Positions 20,522 through 29,531 of a stretch of DNA of 64,000 nucleotides are shown piece by piece. Below the pieces are notes generated by a model that worked only from the letters and a program-made list of their open reading frames with translations, was not told the DNA's origin and searched no databases. A program made the translations under genes and the position numbers. Where the stretch lies: positions 62,001-126,000 of the forward strand of contig NZ_JNBA01000036.1 of assembly GCF_000760295.1 (NCBI RefSeq), given 5' to 3'. Numbering within the stretch: the stretch's first letter is position 1; the number at the start of each line of letters is the position of its first letter. The DNA is from Prochlorococcus sp. MIT 0701 (lineage in GTDB: Bacteria; Cyanobacteriota; Cyanobacteriia; PCC-6307; Cyanobiaceae).

Positions 20522-20779
20522 ATGACCCTGGATCTGAACGATCCCGAACTCGAATTTTCGAATTTGGTGGATGCCTACATCACGTGGGTATTGGCCGTGA
20601 TCAATGATGAGAAGCTCGAATCTGAGGATCAGCTGCTCACTGATGACATCTCTGAAGATGCGCTCAATGCGATGCGCTTCCTTCCAGGAGACGTGACCAG
20701 CGCCATTGAAACCAGCCTGGCGCGCGTCTATGACGTTGATGCAGAAGAACTCGCCAATCTGCTTTTCCCAGAAGACTGA
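20522..20779 (+). CDS. Small acidic conserved protein
   Basis: 85 residues, ATG at 20522 (MTLDLNDPELEFSNLVDAY); longer readings start inside the divergent promoter. Strongly acidic, helical, ending DAEELANLLFPED. This kind of short acidic protein with a long N-terminal helix is frequent in picocyanobacteria, but I cannot name it. Divergent from 20014-20463. Confidence 0.6.
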   Translation: MTLDLNDPELEFSNLVDAYITWVLAVINDEKLESEDQLLTDDISEDALNAMRFLPGDVTSAIETSLARVYDVDAEELANLLFPED

Positions 20780-21666
20780 ACTTGCTCGCTGATCCCCTGA
20801 GCTGCTCATGAGCTGCCTAGGCAGCATTCGTTAGATCTTCTTCATTGATCGATGAGGCATGTTTCCACTGGATGCCAGATCTCCCAAGCAGACATGGCAC
20901 TTGGTGGCACCTCCATGGAGCTGATGATCAGATGGGCAAAGTTAATTCAGCGAAACTGGCAAGGTAAACATGTTCGATCAGAACCATTCAGGCATGGCAG
21001 CATCAGCTGGCTGAACACACTTGAAGCACGAGCTTGAAAGCAAAGCGGATAACTCAGGCGAAGCTTTTCAAAGACCAGATCTGGAAACTTGAGCTCTAGG
21101 AATAGTGTCCAACAACTAATCAGGCCAAAACAGGGCTGATCAAACGGCCTGCTCGCAATCAATAGCAAGGATCGTTGAGAGGTGTTCCCTCAGTGATCAC
21201 AGCTCATCCATAAAACTCAGAGCGATCTCCACTCCAGCCATTGGTCAACCCGCCCAAAATCACCCACGCTGAGGCAACAACTAAGACGACTCTTGCGAAA
21301 GGGAACAATGGCCCAACAACAAACTGCGCCAATCCTGAATATTTCGGACACGCAGAGGAGGCCGCCTGAAGAGATCGCCTTGGCAGTGCTGCTCTTAGCG
21401 AGTAGCGCTAATGCAATCGACTAACAAACTGAAAACAATGTGATTGATGCCTTTAGATTCCGTTCAATCGCAATATCACTGCAATCTTCTTGAAAAATCA
21501 GCCAAGTAGAGCAAACAACCAAACTGGAGAAGGCAGAGACGAAAACCCGTCAAACAATCAAAGAAACGCCCTGCCACTGCCACTCAAGGCTCAGCTCCTT
21601 CCTGCGAAGACAAAACAACTTGGCGTATAAGATTGATTTAAAGGATTTCTCTAAGCACTTTTCACC
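20780..21666. other. Gene-poor gap before ycf54
   Basis: About 890 nt. Only short frames are open, for example a 38-residue reading at 21308-21424 starting MAQQQTAPILNISDT; nothing supports it. The last 60 nt should carry the promoter for ycf54. I see no tRNA or strong hairpin. Confidence 0.55.
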
Positions 21667-21993
21667 ATGTCAGAGACCCAAGCTCTCTATGTACTGTTGG
21701 CACCTACCGGCCAACTCACCGCCAATGGGCAATTACGAGAAACAATTCGCGAACGCCGGAAGCGCAATGGAGAGGATGTAGCTTTTTGGTATCTTTCTCC
21801 CGAACTGGTTCAAAAGTTTAATCTTCCTGGCAAAGGTGTTGAAGCAGTGGTTGCCAACGAACTAACAGCAATCAATTGGCTAAAAATGCGCTTCGGTGGT
21901 GAGAGTTGCACCATTCAACTAGATGTTGATCAATTACATGAACATGCAAGCTCATTACCACCAGCGCCCACAAATAGGAATCTAAGTAGTTAA
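21667..21993 (+). CDS. ycf54: Ycf54 family protein, Mg-protoporphyrin IX monomethyl ester cyclase accessory subunit
   Basis: 108 residues, ATG start. Family-like pattern: LYVLLAPTGQ opening, the RETIRERRKRNGEDVAFWYL block, EAVVANELTAINWLKMRFG near the end. Ycf54 proteins help assembly or activity of the aerobic chlorophyll ring E cyclase, AcsF. Here it is followed by a ferredoxin and, 600 nt on in reverse orientation, by acsF, which supports the call. The match is by pattern, so moderately confident. Confidence 0.7.
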   Translation: MSETQALYVLLAPTGQLTANGQLRETIRERRKRNGEDVAFWYLSPELVQKFNLPGKGVEAVVANELTAINWLKMRFGGESCTIQLDVDQLHEHASSLPPAPTNRNLSS

Positions 21994-22130
21994 GAAATGG
22001 GTCGACTGGTAGTTTATGCGGGCGACAAACAAGCGGCAAGTCGACACAACAAACCAATCTGCTAGCAAAGCATTAAAAAATACCTATCCTTACTACATTG
22101 AAAAAACACTTTCACATTCTTGCTACTCAT

Positions 22131-22496
22131 ATGACATCCCTTCACAAGATCACAATCCACCACCGCCAAGCAGGCCGCACAATTACTTTTGATGTGCCAG
22201 ATGGCGAATATATTTTGCGCTCTTTCGAGTCACGTGGAGAGGAGCTGCCTTTTTCATGCAGAAATGGCTGTTGCACAACATGCGCCGTAAGAATTTTATC
22301 CGGCGAAATGGATCAAACGGCTGGCATTGGCCTTTCAAAAGAAATGCGCGACAAAGGATATGGGCTGCTCTGCGTGGCAAGAGCAACTGGAGATCTAGAA
22401 GTTGAGACTCAGGATGAGGATGAGGTCTACGAAATGCAGTTCGGTAAATATTTAGGGCAAGTTAAGTCAAAGGCAGGCAGCCCTTTTGATATATAA
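22131..22496 (+). CDS. 2Fe-2S ferredoxin (plant type)
   Basis: 121 residues from ATG MTSLHKITIHH; a longer TTG frame at 22098 is less likely. Four cluster cysteines: SCRNGCCTTC carries three (CxxxxCxxC) and LLCVARATGDL the fourth. Fold begins ITIHHRQAGRTITFDVPDGE. Electron carrier between photosystem I or a reductase and a soluble enzyme. Its placement between ycf54 and acsF makes it a candidate donor for the cyclase, whose reaction needs reduced ferredoxin. The gene context is the basis of that inference. Confidence 0.88.
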   Translation: MTSLHKITIHHRQAGRTITFDVPDGEYILRSFESRGEELPFSCRNGCCTTCAVRILSGEMDQTAGIGLSKEMRDKGYGLLCVARATGDLEVETQDEDEVYEMQFGKYLGQVKSKAGSPFDI

Positions 22497-22602
22497 GCAT
22501 CATCAAAAAACTTATAACTAATTAGCCCAGAGGAATATATTGAGTACTATTTTCAGAAAAAAACTCTCAGGGATTTGCGAAAGTCTCTTCAGTCTGGAGG
22601 GT

Positions 22603-23655
22603 TTATCCGTAGCGAACTGCATTCGTTTGCTGCATTGGCAAGGCAAACTGTCTAAGAATCAATGCCACAAACTTACTTAGAGCTACCGGCTTAGCCAATC
22701 CAGAACTTTCCCTCCAATTGCGGAATGCCTGCAAAATCTGCATACGCATCTCCAGGAATTTACCATCATCGAAGTTATAAACCCAAGGGAATGCATTGCG
22801 TGATGTGTGATTGGTTTGCACAATCACCTCCTCATCAAAAAGGACAGGGTCGATACCCAAAAGCTCGTAAAAATCACCCCGCTCACAAACAGTGAGTGTG
22901 TGAGTAAGAAAAACACTCCAAAGGAAAAAACGGCTAAGCAGCTTGCCTCTGAAACCTTTGGTCATTCCTGGCCAGCAACGCATCATCAGATTGATGCAAT
23001 CACCATGACGATTTTCGTCCTGACACCATGGCTCAAAAAAGTCAAATAAAGGCGCACATACCTTCTGTGGATTATCATTCAAGTGACGGTTAATCAGGAT
23101 ATAGCGCCAATATCCAATCTTCTCTGAAAGATATAAAGAATAGAGCACCCAGCTAAGGGGGAAAAATGTAGGAGCTCTTTTGTTCCCTAAGTTTGGCAAA
23201 TCAACATTGATCCCCTCTGCTTTCAACGCTCTACCAAGAAAACCTGCATGACGAGCTTCGTCTCTTGCCAAAAATGTAAAAAACTGCCCTAATTCCTGCC
23301 GACCTGCCTTCTTGAATCTATTTGAGATCTCCTTAAAGAGTAAAAATCCAGAGAATTCAGAGACAACAGAGCGAACAAGGTAGCTCTCGTAAACGGCTTT
23401 ATCCCCAGGCGAAAGTTCAGCAAGGCGCTCTAGAGAAGCCTTGCGATCAAAATGTTTAAGATTATAGTCTGCTTCCATCTCTTTAAACATTGCCTCAAAA
23501 TCTTTTCTGGCGATGTCAAGATCGGTTTTGGCCGCCTTATCGAATTCTGTTGTGTAAAAACGTGGTGTTAAGAGGTTGTCATCAAGGTGTGGGGGAAGCT
23601 CATTCCTCCCTTGTCCTCTCATGGCAGGAGCAGTCGCAGTAGTGGCCGTCATCAC
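22603..23655 (-). CDS. acsF: Mg-protoporphyrin IX monomethyl ester (oxidative) cyclase AcsF
   Basis: 350 residues with two di-iron carboxylate motifs: FTFLARDEARHAGFLGRAL and WCQDENRHGDCINLMM; these are the ExxH-type pairs of the AcsF/ChlE family. It forms the isocyclic E ring of chlorophyll using O2 and reduced ferredoxin, on the cytoplasmic face of thylakoid membranes. N-terminal peptide RFYTTEFDKAAKTDLDI is typical. Reads toward the ferredoxin and ycf54 genes. Start at the first of two ATGs; the second is 3 nt in. Confidence 0.95.
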   Translation of the reverse strand: MMTATTATAPAMRGQGRNELPPHLDDNLLTPRFYTTEFDKAAKTDLDIARKDFEAMFKEMEADYNLKHFDRKASLERLAELSPGDKAVYESYLVRSVVSEFSGFLLFKEISNRFKKAGRQELGQFFTFLARDEARHAGFLGRALKAEGINVDLPNLGNKRAPTFFPLSWVLYSLYLSEKIGYWRYILINRHLNDNPQKVCAPLFDFFEPWCQDENRHGDCINLMMRCWPGMTKGFRGKLLSRFFLWSVFLTHTLTVCERGDFYELLGIDPVLFDEEVIVQTNHTSRNAFPWVYNFDDGKFLEMRMQILQAFRNWRESSGLAKPVALSKFVALILRQFALPMQQTNAVRYG

Positions 23656-23789
23656 CTTGCTCTAACTGGGAAGTGATTATAAGGCCTTTGCTTTGAGAAT
23701 CGAACTTTGGCTTAGGCAATCGACAAATGCGCCGTAGATCCAAGCCACAAACCACGGGAGCACACAGTCTCAGCTAAGACCAATATAAC

Positions 23790-23808
23790 GACATGATATT
23801 AATATGTC
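23790..23808. promoter_or_regulatory. Candidate operator upstream of the ArsR gene
   Basis: A short inverted repeat GACAT(9)ATGTC around an AT-rich centre (ATATTAATAT), 57 nt upstream of the ArsR start. ArsR-family repressors usually bind a 12-2-12 type palindrome near their own promoter, so self-regulation is plausible. This is by eye only. Confidence 0.35.
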
Positions 23809-23864
23809 TCATCAAATCCCAACTTGTCACGCTAAGTTTATTCTGTTTTGTACAAGTCAATGGC

Positions 23865-24170
23865 ATGGAGCTCCTCGCCGAATACTTCAAAGTGTTCTCA
23901 GAGCCCAACCGCCTAGCAGTCCTCGAGGCACTCAGGAGCGGGCCTCTAAACGTAACGGCCGTTGTTGAAAAAACTGACCTAAGCCAGGCCCTGGTATCCA
24001 AACACCTGAAGCTGCTGACCATCGCTGGCGTGGTTCATCGCCGCCCCGAAGGCTCCCTCGTGTACTACGAGGTGATGGACAAGGCTGTGTTCAAACTGAT
24101 TAGCCAGGCCCAAAAACTGATCATGACCGCCCGCCGCCAACAGCTCGACGAGCTCTCCTCCATCATCTGA
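23865..24170 (+). CDS. ArsR-family winged-helix regulator
   Basis: 101 residues from MELLAEYFKVFSEPNRLAVLE; an open frame starts 24 codons upstream but would erase the likely operator. Winged helix: LRSGPLNVTAVVEKTDLSQ, recognition helix QALVSKHLKLLTIAGVVHR, wing RPEGSLVYYEV. The alpha-3 metal site (ELCVCDL type) is absent, so a metal-sensing role is unlikely; it may respond to redox or another cue. Its stop TGA shares one base with the ATG of the pentapeptide gene (ATGATG geometry), so the two are coupled. Confidence 0.8.
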   Translation: MELLAEYFKVFSEPNRLAVLEALRSGPLNVTAVVEKTDLSQALVSKHLKLLTIAGVVHRRPEGSLVYYEVMDKAVFKLISQAQKLIMTARRQQLDELSSII

Positions 24171-24838
24171 TGGAGGGAACCCCTTCCCTGGGACCACAAA
24201 ACCTCGACCAATTACGACAAGCCCTTGCTGATGGCAAACGTTTTTTTCCAGGGCTTCAGCTCAGCCAGGTGGATGGTCTTGATCTCGATCTCTCAGGCTG
24301 TGAACTGGCCGGCAGCTGTTTCAAGGAAGCCCGCTTCGGTCATGCCCAACTGAGCAATGCCAACGTACAGGGCTGCTGCTTTCAAGAAGCCTTGCTATGG
24401 GGGGCAGATCTTTCCGGGCTCAACGCTGAGCAATCGTTTTGGCACGAAGCCGATCTCTCCGGATCCCGCATGCAGCAAGCAAACTTCAGCGATGCCGTCA
24501 TGCATCGCTGCTGCCTCAGAGGCGTGATTGCTGCCAGCAGCACATGGCATACAGCCCGGCTAGTGGAGGCAGATTTCCGGTCAGGACTCGATCAACTCAC
24601 TGACCTAGGCAAAGCAGATTTCAACAACGCAGACCTTAGTTATGCCCTTCTGCAGAGAGCCAATCTGCACGGAGCCAACCTGCTTGGCTGCTGCCTATAC
24701 GGCACATCCTTCTGCGAGGCCGATCTACGCGAAGCGGACCTACGTGGATGCGATCTGAGAAACAGCAAGCTAGAAGGAGCCATGCTGGAGGGAGCCCGTC
24801 TAGAGGGAGCCCTGCTCCCCGAGGGGGTGAAACCTTAA
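24170..24838 (+). CDS. Pentapeptide-repeat protein
   Basis: 222 residues. Multiple A(D/N)Lxx type pentapeptides, e.g. WHEADLSGS, NADLSYALLQRANLHGANLL and ADLREADLRGCDLRNS, which should fold into a right-handed quadrilateral beta helix. No signal peptide is evident. Cyanobacteria hold many such proteins of unknown role. Its 1-nt overlap with the ArsR gene suggests that it is the controlled partner of that regulator. Confidence 0.85.
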   Translation: MEGTPSLGPQNLDQLRQALADGKRFFPGLQLSQVDGLDLDLSGCELAGSCFKEARFGHAQLSNANVQGCCFQEALLWGADLSGLNAEQSFWHEADLSGSRMQQANFSDAVMHRCCLRGVIAASSTWHTARLVEADFRSGLDQLTDLGKADFNNADLSYALLQRANLHGANLLGCCLYGTSFCEADLREADLRGCDLRNSKLEGAMLEGARLEGALLPEGVKP

Positions 24839-25002
24839 AACTCAACACCAAACCATTGATGAGCCCATTACAAGGCGCTGATGCTGATCTTTATCAGTGC
24901 GGCAAATTCAGATATTGCTAAACCGCTGCTGGAAGGATTAGGCCTCAGCAGTAATACACCCTGCTAAACAGATAGAACATAAAGCGGCGGGCCCAAGCGG
25001 CA

Positions 25003-25704
25003 TTGGCTAAGGATCCTCTTAACCCCATCGCTCCCATGGGTGCACCCTCCCCTGATCAAGACATTGCAGCTCTTAGGAGGAATTACCAAAGAGCCAGCCT
25101 GCGCAGTGTCGACCTAGATGCCGATCCAGTGGAGCAATTCCGTCGCTGGCTTCAGCAAGCCATCGCCGCTGACCTGCAAGAATCCACCGCCATGGTGCTC
25201 AGCACCTTTGATGGCAAGCGCCCCAGCAGCCGCACAGTGCTACTCAAAGCCTTTGACAAGCGCGGATTTGTGTTCTTCACGAATTACGGCAGCCGAAAAG
25301 CCCAAGAGATTTCTGCGCATCCGAATGTGAGCCTGCTATTTCCCTGGTATGGCCTTGAGCGGCAAGTTGCGATCATGGGCCCTGCTGAGCGCATCAGCAC
25401 AGCTGAATCTCAGGCCTATTTCAGCTCAAGGCCCTTCGGGAGTCGTCTTGGGGTCTGGGTATCGCAGCAAAGCCAAGTGATCAGCTCGCGCCAGATCCTG
25501 GAAATGAAATGGCAAGAAATTCAACGTCGCTTCGCCAATGGTGAAGTACCCCTACCTGAGTTCTGGGGTGGCTTTCGGGTGGCTCCGATTGAATTCGAAT
25601 TCTGGCAGGGACGCGAGAACCGGCTAAACGATCGATTTCGCTACCGGCCCCAAAAAGACAGCAACCATGCGCAAACCTGGCGCATCGAGCGCTTAGCTCC
25701 ATGA
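25003..25704 (+). CDS. pdxH: Pyridoxamine/pyridoxine 5'-phosphate oxidase
   Basis: FMN enzyme that oxidises PNP or PMP to pyridoxal phosphate. 233 residues from TTG (the ATG 11 codons on is an alternative). Family blocks: [22 protein letters not shown] (in shortened quote: [19 protein letters not shown]), [34 protein letters not shown], and the C-terminal [16 protein letters not shown]. Intact. Confidence 0.94.
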   Translation: MAKDPLNPIAPMGAPSPDQDIAALRRNYQRASLRSVDLDADPVEQFRRWLQQAIAADLQESTAMVLSTFDGKRPSSRTVLLKAFDKRGFVFFTNYGSRKAQEISAHPNVSLLFPWYGLERQVAIMGPAERISTAESQAYFSSRPFGSRLGVWVSQQSQVISSRQILEMKWQEIQRRFANGEVPLPEFWGGFRVAPIEFEFWQGRENRLNDRFRYRPQKDSNHAQTWRIERLAP

Positions 25705-25776
25705 ATTAATTGATCAAGATGAGCTTGAGCCGCAATGGCTTTCTGTCAGCTTGGATGAATTGGATGTCCGTCGTCT

Positions 25777-27873
25777 TTGATCGGTATGGAGTCCACCACC
25801 CCCAGCCATCAATGCATGCTGCGGATGGCTCCCTACCTAATCGGTCGCCCACGCCGCGGCGTAGTTGGAGGCAGCCGTTATGCCTGCAAGTTACGTGAAT
25901 CCATTCGCCAAGCAGCCAATGATCCAGAGCGCAAGCCAGTCTTAATCAGTGGTGAACCAGGCTTAGAAAAAGACAACATCGCCAGACTCGTGCATTTCGG
26001 CTCTGCCGATCGACGCCTTCTTTTGATGAGCTTCGATGCCAGCAACATACGAGGCCAAGGCGTTGAACTTTTTGGCAGAGAAGGCTCTCATGAACTGTCT
26101 CTGCTCGATTGCCTAGGGGATGGCAACCTTCTGATCGACTGCATTGATCTTGCAGAGCCTCAACTGCAAGCACGTCTGATTGCCCTTGCGACTGAAGGCC
26201 ACCCTGCCTTCTCGGGGCGGATCTTGTTTACTGCCGAATCAAGCCTCAAAGAGCTAGAGGGGGTAGCAACTCAGATCAGAGTGCCACCCTTACGAGTGCG
26301 CCGATCCGATCTGGGCGATTGGCTCCGTTACAGCCTGCGCCAGCGCAGCCCCAGTCTGGGCTGGAGTCGCCCTCCCGAGTTACCCGAAGCAATTGTCAGG
26401 CGACTGCAAAGCCACGATTTCCCGAACAACATCCGCGAATTGGACAGCGTGGTGGAACGGGCCTTGCAACAGGCCCGCAGCCAGGCCGCGGCTGAGCAAG
26501 AGAGCGGTGCAATCACCATGGCCCTACCCGCAGCTTTGCCGGAAGACGTGTTCTGGGTGAACAGCCGGGAGCCCAACCTGCGCTTTGAAATCTGGCGCTG
26601 GAAGCCTCAACTACGTCAGTTGATGCGCTCACCCCAACTCTGGAACGGCTTGCTTTTTGGGCTGGTGAGCTGGGTCTTCGTGCTCGTGAATCTGTGGCTA
26701 TGGCTTGGCCCACAAGACAGGGCACACAACAGCATGCTCAAATTTTTCTGGGCCTGGTGGTGGCCTCTGATCCTGCTGACTTACCCGCTGGTCGGGCGAC
26801 TTTGGTGTGCAGTCTGTCCATTCATGGTCTGGGGCGAAATTGCTCAGAACAGCAAAAAGGCTCTCGCAAAATTGATCTCAACCTTGGGTTTACCTGCCGG
26901 TTGGTTGCAACCAAGGCTCTGGCCCCATGGCGATCACGACAGTTGGGGCGCACCTGTTTTGGCGACAGGGTTCGCAGCGATCCTGATCTGGGAAGAGGTC
27001 TGGAACCTTGAAGACACCGCCCGACTCAGCAGTTGCCTCTTGCTACTGATTACCTCAGGGGCTGTGCTTTGTTCACTGGTCTTCGAAAAGCGATTCTGGT
27101 GTCGCTATCTCTGCCCAGTTGGCGGCATGAATGGCCTATTCGCAAAGCTTTCGATCCTCGAATTACGTGCGCAATCGGGCACTTGCTCAGGGAGTTGCAC
27201 GTCCTACGCCTGTTTCAAAGGGGGTCCTGCTGAAGGCGAAGGTATGGCTAGCGAAGGTTGCCCCCTGGGCACCCATCCAGCCCATCTCAGCGACAACCGC
27301 AACTGTGTACTTTGTCTGACCTGCGCCCAAGCCTGCCCGCACCACTCGGTGCAATTGCGACTGCGGCCTCCCGCCGCAGATCTGCAACGCAGCATGCATG
27401 GTCCAAAAGGCGAGAAGGGATTGATCTTGGTGTTGGCCGGTGGAATCACCCTGCATCATTGGCAACGACTACTGGGCTGGTTGCCCCTGGCTCCAGAGTC
27501 TCTCCAGGAGGGGCCCCTTTTAATGCGACTGGTGTTTGCTGCCCTAGCGCTAAGCCTGCCAACGGCTGCAGGTCTGTGGGTAGAGCGTCGCTGGCTGTAC
27601 ACCGCCTTGCCCCTGTTATGGAGCGTGCTCTTGGCCCGTCATCTACCGATTGGCTTGGCAGAGGCCGGGACTGTGTTGCCGATTGGTTGGCCTCAATGGA
27701 GCGCCGATCCCAACGTGATTGGCTTCTGCCAGAGCTTGGCAATTGCGTTTGGTTGGCTTGGTTGTGTGGTGTTGCTTCGTCGTCTCATCAGCCGCCAGCG
27801 GCAACCCTGGCTAACAGCTAGCGGAGCATTCTTGGTATTGGCACTGGCTAGCCGCTGGGTAGTGCACATCTAA
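25777..27873 (+). CDS. AAA+ (sigma-54-activator-like) domain fused to NosR/NapH-like membrane Fe-S protein
   Basis: 698 residues. N-terminal half (about 30-240) resembles the central domain of sigma-54 activators: Walker A-like GEPGLEKDN (59-67), ELFGRE (98-102), Walker B-like GNLLIDCIDL (116-125), and FPNNIRELDSVVER (215-228). The GAFTGA loop that contacts sigma-54 is missing, the Walker B Glu is Cys, and there is no DNA-binding domain at the end. The C-terminal half has membrane helices with CAVCP (344-348), WCRYLCP (441-447) and 4Fe-4S cysteines GTCSGSCTSYAC and CVLCLTCAQACP (510-521), as in NapH/NosR-type electron-transfer proteins. Cyanobacteria lack sigma-54, so the role is probably not transcription activation in the classic way. 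Neighbour pdxH is 70 nt upstream. Confidence 0.85.
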   Translation: MIGMESTTPSHQCMLRMAPYLIGRPRRGVVGGSRYACKLRESIRQAANDPERKPVLISGEPGLEKDNIARLVHFGSADRRLLLMSFDASNIRGQGVELFGREGSHELSLLDCLGDGNLLIDCIDLAEPQLQARLIALATEGHPAFSGRILFTAESSLKELEGVATQIRVPPLRVRRSDLGDWLRYSLRQRSPSLGWSRPPELPEAIVRRLQSHDFPNNIRELDSVVERALQQARSQAAAEQESGAITMALPAALPEDVFWVNSREPNLRFEIWRWKPQLRQLMRSPQLWNGLLFGLVSWVFVLVNLWLWLGPQDRAHNSMLKFFWAWWWPLILLTYPLVGRLWCAVCPFMVWGEIAQNSKKALAKLISTLGLPAGWLQPRLWPHGDHDSWGAPVLATGFAAILIWEEVWNLEDTARLSSCLLLLITSGAVLCSLVFEKRFWCRYLCPVGGMNGLFAKLSILELRAQSGTCSGSCTSYACFKGGPAEGEGMASEGCPLGTHPAHLSDNRNCVLCLTCAQACPHHSVQLRLRPPAADLQRSMHGPKGEKGLILVLAGGITLHHWQRLLGWLPLAPESLQEGPLLMRLVFAALALSLPTAAGLWVERRWLYTALPLLWSVLLARHLPIGLAEAGTVLPIGWPQWSADPNVIGFCQSLAIAFGWLGCVVLLRRLISRQRQPWLTASGAFLVLALASRWVVHI

Positions 27874-27953
27874 AAAGGAGCATCCCGATTGGCTAGGGGA
27901 TGGCAGCTCAGAACAACTTTTGCCGTCAGTAGCGATGTCAATCTGAACCTTGC

Positions 27954-28730
27954 TCAACGACGCCAAAAAGGCAACAACACCAGACAAAGCACCCCAATCA
28001 AAGGCCCAGGCGGCAGATCCAGCAAAATCGCCAGCATTAATCCGCCACTGCTCAGCAGCACACCAGTCCCAGCAGAGCGCAGCATCAAGACGCGCAGACT
28101 CTCGCTGCGATCAAGATTCACCAGCACAGGAGCGCAAAGCAGGGCAATCACAAGCACAACACCAACGGCAGTAATTGCGCTGATCACCACCAGAGCGGTG
28201 ATCAGAATCGTGATGAAACGGATCTGCATGACCGGTCGTCGCGCCGCGATCGCTCCCTCCGGATCCACACCGAGAAACACAAGATCCTGATAGCGACTGA
28301 GAAGAAGAAGCAACAAAGCAGCGGCGGCGATCAACGTCCGGATTACATCGCTACCGTTGCCAGCAAGCATGTCTCCAAAAAGAAGAGCTTCCAGATCGAT
28401 TCGCGCCTGCAGCAGGGGCACCAGCAACACCCCGAAGGCAGTGAAACCGGCCAGCACGGTGTTCATTGCGCCCTCCTCCCGGCCTTTGAAGCGATGGTTG
28501 AGCTGTTCCGCCAGCAACGCACCCAGCAGACCGCTCAGCAAACCACCGATGATGGGATCCAGCTCGAATGCCAGCGCAAGCACCAAGCCAGGCAAGACCG
28601 AATGCGCCATCAGATTGGCTAACAGGATGCGGCGCTGGGTAATCAGCAGAGCACCAGTCGTCGGGCAGATCAACCCAACCATCAGAGCCAGGATCAGTGG
28701 CGTTAGCCACCAGATGCCAAAGTCATCCAC
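27954..28730 (-). CDS. znuB: Zinc ABC transporter permease ZnuB-like
   Basis: 258 residues, eight or nine hydrophobic helices, with the family blocks ALLITQRRILLANLMAHSVL, LLGALLAEQLNHRF and TAFGVLLVPLLQARIDLEALLFGDML. It overlaps the ATPase gene by 8 nt. Permease of the metal-chelate ABC family (zinc or manganese). The nearby Zur box and His-rich binding protein argue for zinc. Confidence 0.9.
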   Translation of the reverse strand: MDDFGIWWLTPLILALMVGLICPTTGALLITQRRILLANLMAHSVLPGLVLALAFELDPIIGGLLSGLLGALLAEQLNHRFKGREEGAMNTVLAGFTAFGVLLVPLLQARIDLEALLFGDMLAGNGSDVIRTLIAAAALLLLLLSRYQDLVFLGVDPEGAIAARRPVMQIRFITILITALVVISAITAVGVVLVIALLCAPVLVNLDRSESLRVLMLRSAGTGVLLSSGGLMLAILLDLPPGPLIGVLCLVLLPFWRR

Positions 28731-29490
28731 AGCAGTGACTGCCCATCATGCAAGTCATGTCGGTGAGTTTCTGGCGAACTTCGTCAGGTGTGCCGCAGGC
28801 AAGGACCGTGCCGTCGAGCACCACCACTCGGTCATAGCTATCGAGGGCACTGCCCCAATCATGGCTACTAACGAGTAGGGTTTGTCCCGATTCTGCTTGC
28901 TGGCGCATCACTGTGAGTAGGTGTTCCCGCGTCGGCGGGTCGATGGCGCTGCAAGGTTCATCGAGCAGCAAGATGCTGGTCTGCTGCATCAGTGCCCGTG
29001 CCAGCAGCACCCGCTGCTGCTGGCCTCCTGAAAGCCGGTCCAGCCGTCGAGCACCTAGCCCATTCAGCCCAACCTGATTGAGTAGCTGCTGAGCAGAAAG
29101 CTTCTGCCCTCGATTGCGCGTACGCAGTCTTCCCAAATCCACCATCTGCGTCACCGTGATCGGAAACGACCAGTCGATCGACGCCCGTTGTGGCATCAAA
29201 GCAATACTGCCGTTGCTTTCAATCGTGCCCTGATTCGCCCTAAGGCGACCCTGAATAAGATGAAGCAGGGTGGATTTACCAGCACCATTAGGGCCGACAA
29301 GGGCTGTGAGCGTCCCAGGGTGAAGATCGAGATCAACGCTCTTAATGGCAGAGCAATTGTCGTAGTCGTAGGAGACCCCTCGCACGCTGAGGCTCGGGAT
29401 CGCCGATGCAATGCCAACACCCAACTGATGAAGACCTTGGTCCTGTCTTGGAACTGAAACAAGAGCGCTCACAAAACCCCGCCTGGTCAT
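28723..29490 (-). CDS. znuC: Zinc ABC transporter ATP-binding protein ZnuC-like
   Basis: Nucleotide-binding subunit: Walker A LVGPNGAGKSTLLHLI, signature LSGGQQQRVLLARALM, Walker B SILLLDEPCSAID, H-loop LLVSSHDWGSALDSYD. I use the ATG at 29490 (MTRRGFVSALV); the longest frame starts at 29511 and would overlap the candidate Zur operator. It may even start later, near the SLSVRG segment. It is divergent from znuA, sharing the intergenic Zur site, and joined to znuB. Confidence 0.9.
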   Translation of the reverse strand: MTRRGFVSALVSVPRQDQGLHQLGVGIASAIPSLSVRGVSYDYDNCSAIKSVDLDLHPGTLTALVGPNGAGKSTLLHLIQGRLRANQGTIESNGSIALMPQRASIDWSFPITVTQMVDLGRLRTRNRGQKLSAQQLLNQVGLNGLGARRLDRLSGGQQQRVLLARALMQQTSILLLDEPCSAIDPPTREHLLTVMRQQAESGQTLLVSSHDWGSALDSYDRVVVLDGTVLACGTPDEVRQKLTDMTCMMGSHCCG

Positions 29491-29495
29491 AAAAA

Positions 29496-29510
29496 TGGGA
29501 ATCATTCTCA
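29496..29510. promoter_or_regulatory. Candidate Zur-box between divergent znuCB and znuA
   Basis: 15-bp near-palindrome TGGGAATCATTCTCA, one mismatch from the symmetric form TGAGAATCATTCTCA, which resembles the cyanobacterial Zur box (TGAnAATnATTnTCA). It lies 22 nt before the znuA ATG and just upstream of znuC, so a zinc-loaded Zur would block both directions. Consistent with the Zur-like gene at 35560. Confidence 0.65.
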
Positions 29511-29531
29511 TTCTAGACTGTTTTCATTTCA

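Noticed and set aside
23793..23864. Upstream extension of the ArsR frame
   Set aside because: Would place the start inside the AT-rich palindrome; the winged-helix domain begins normally at the ATG 23865.
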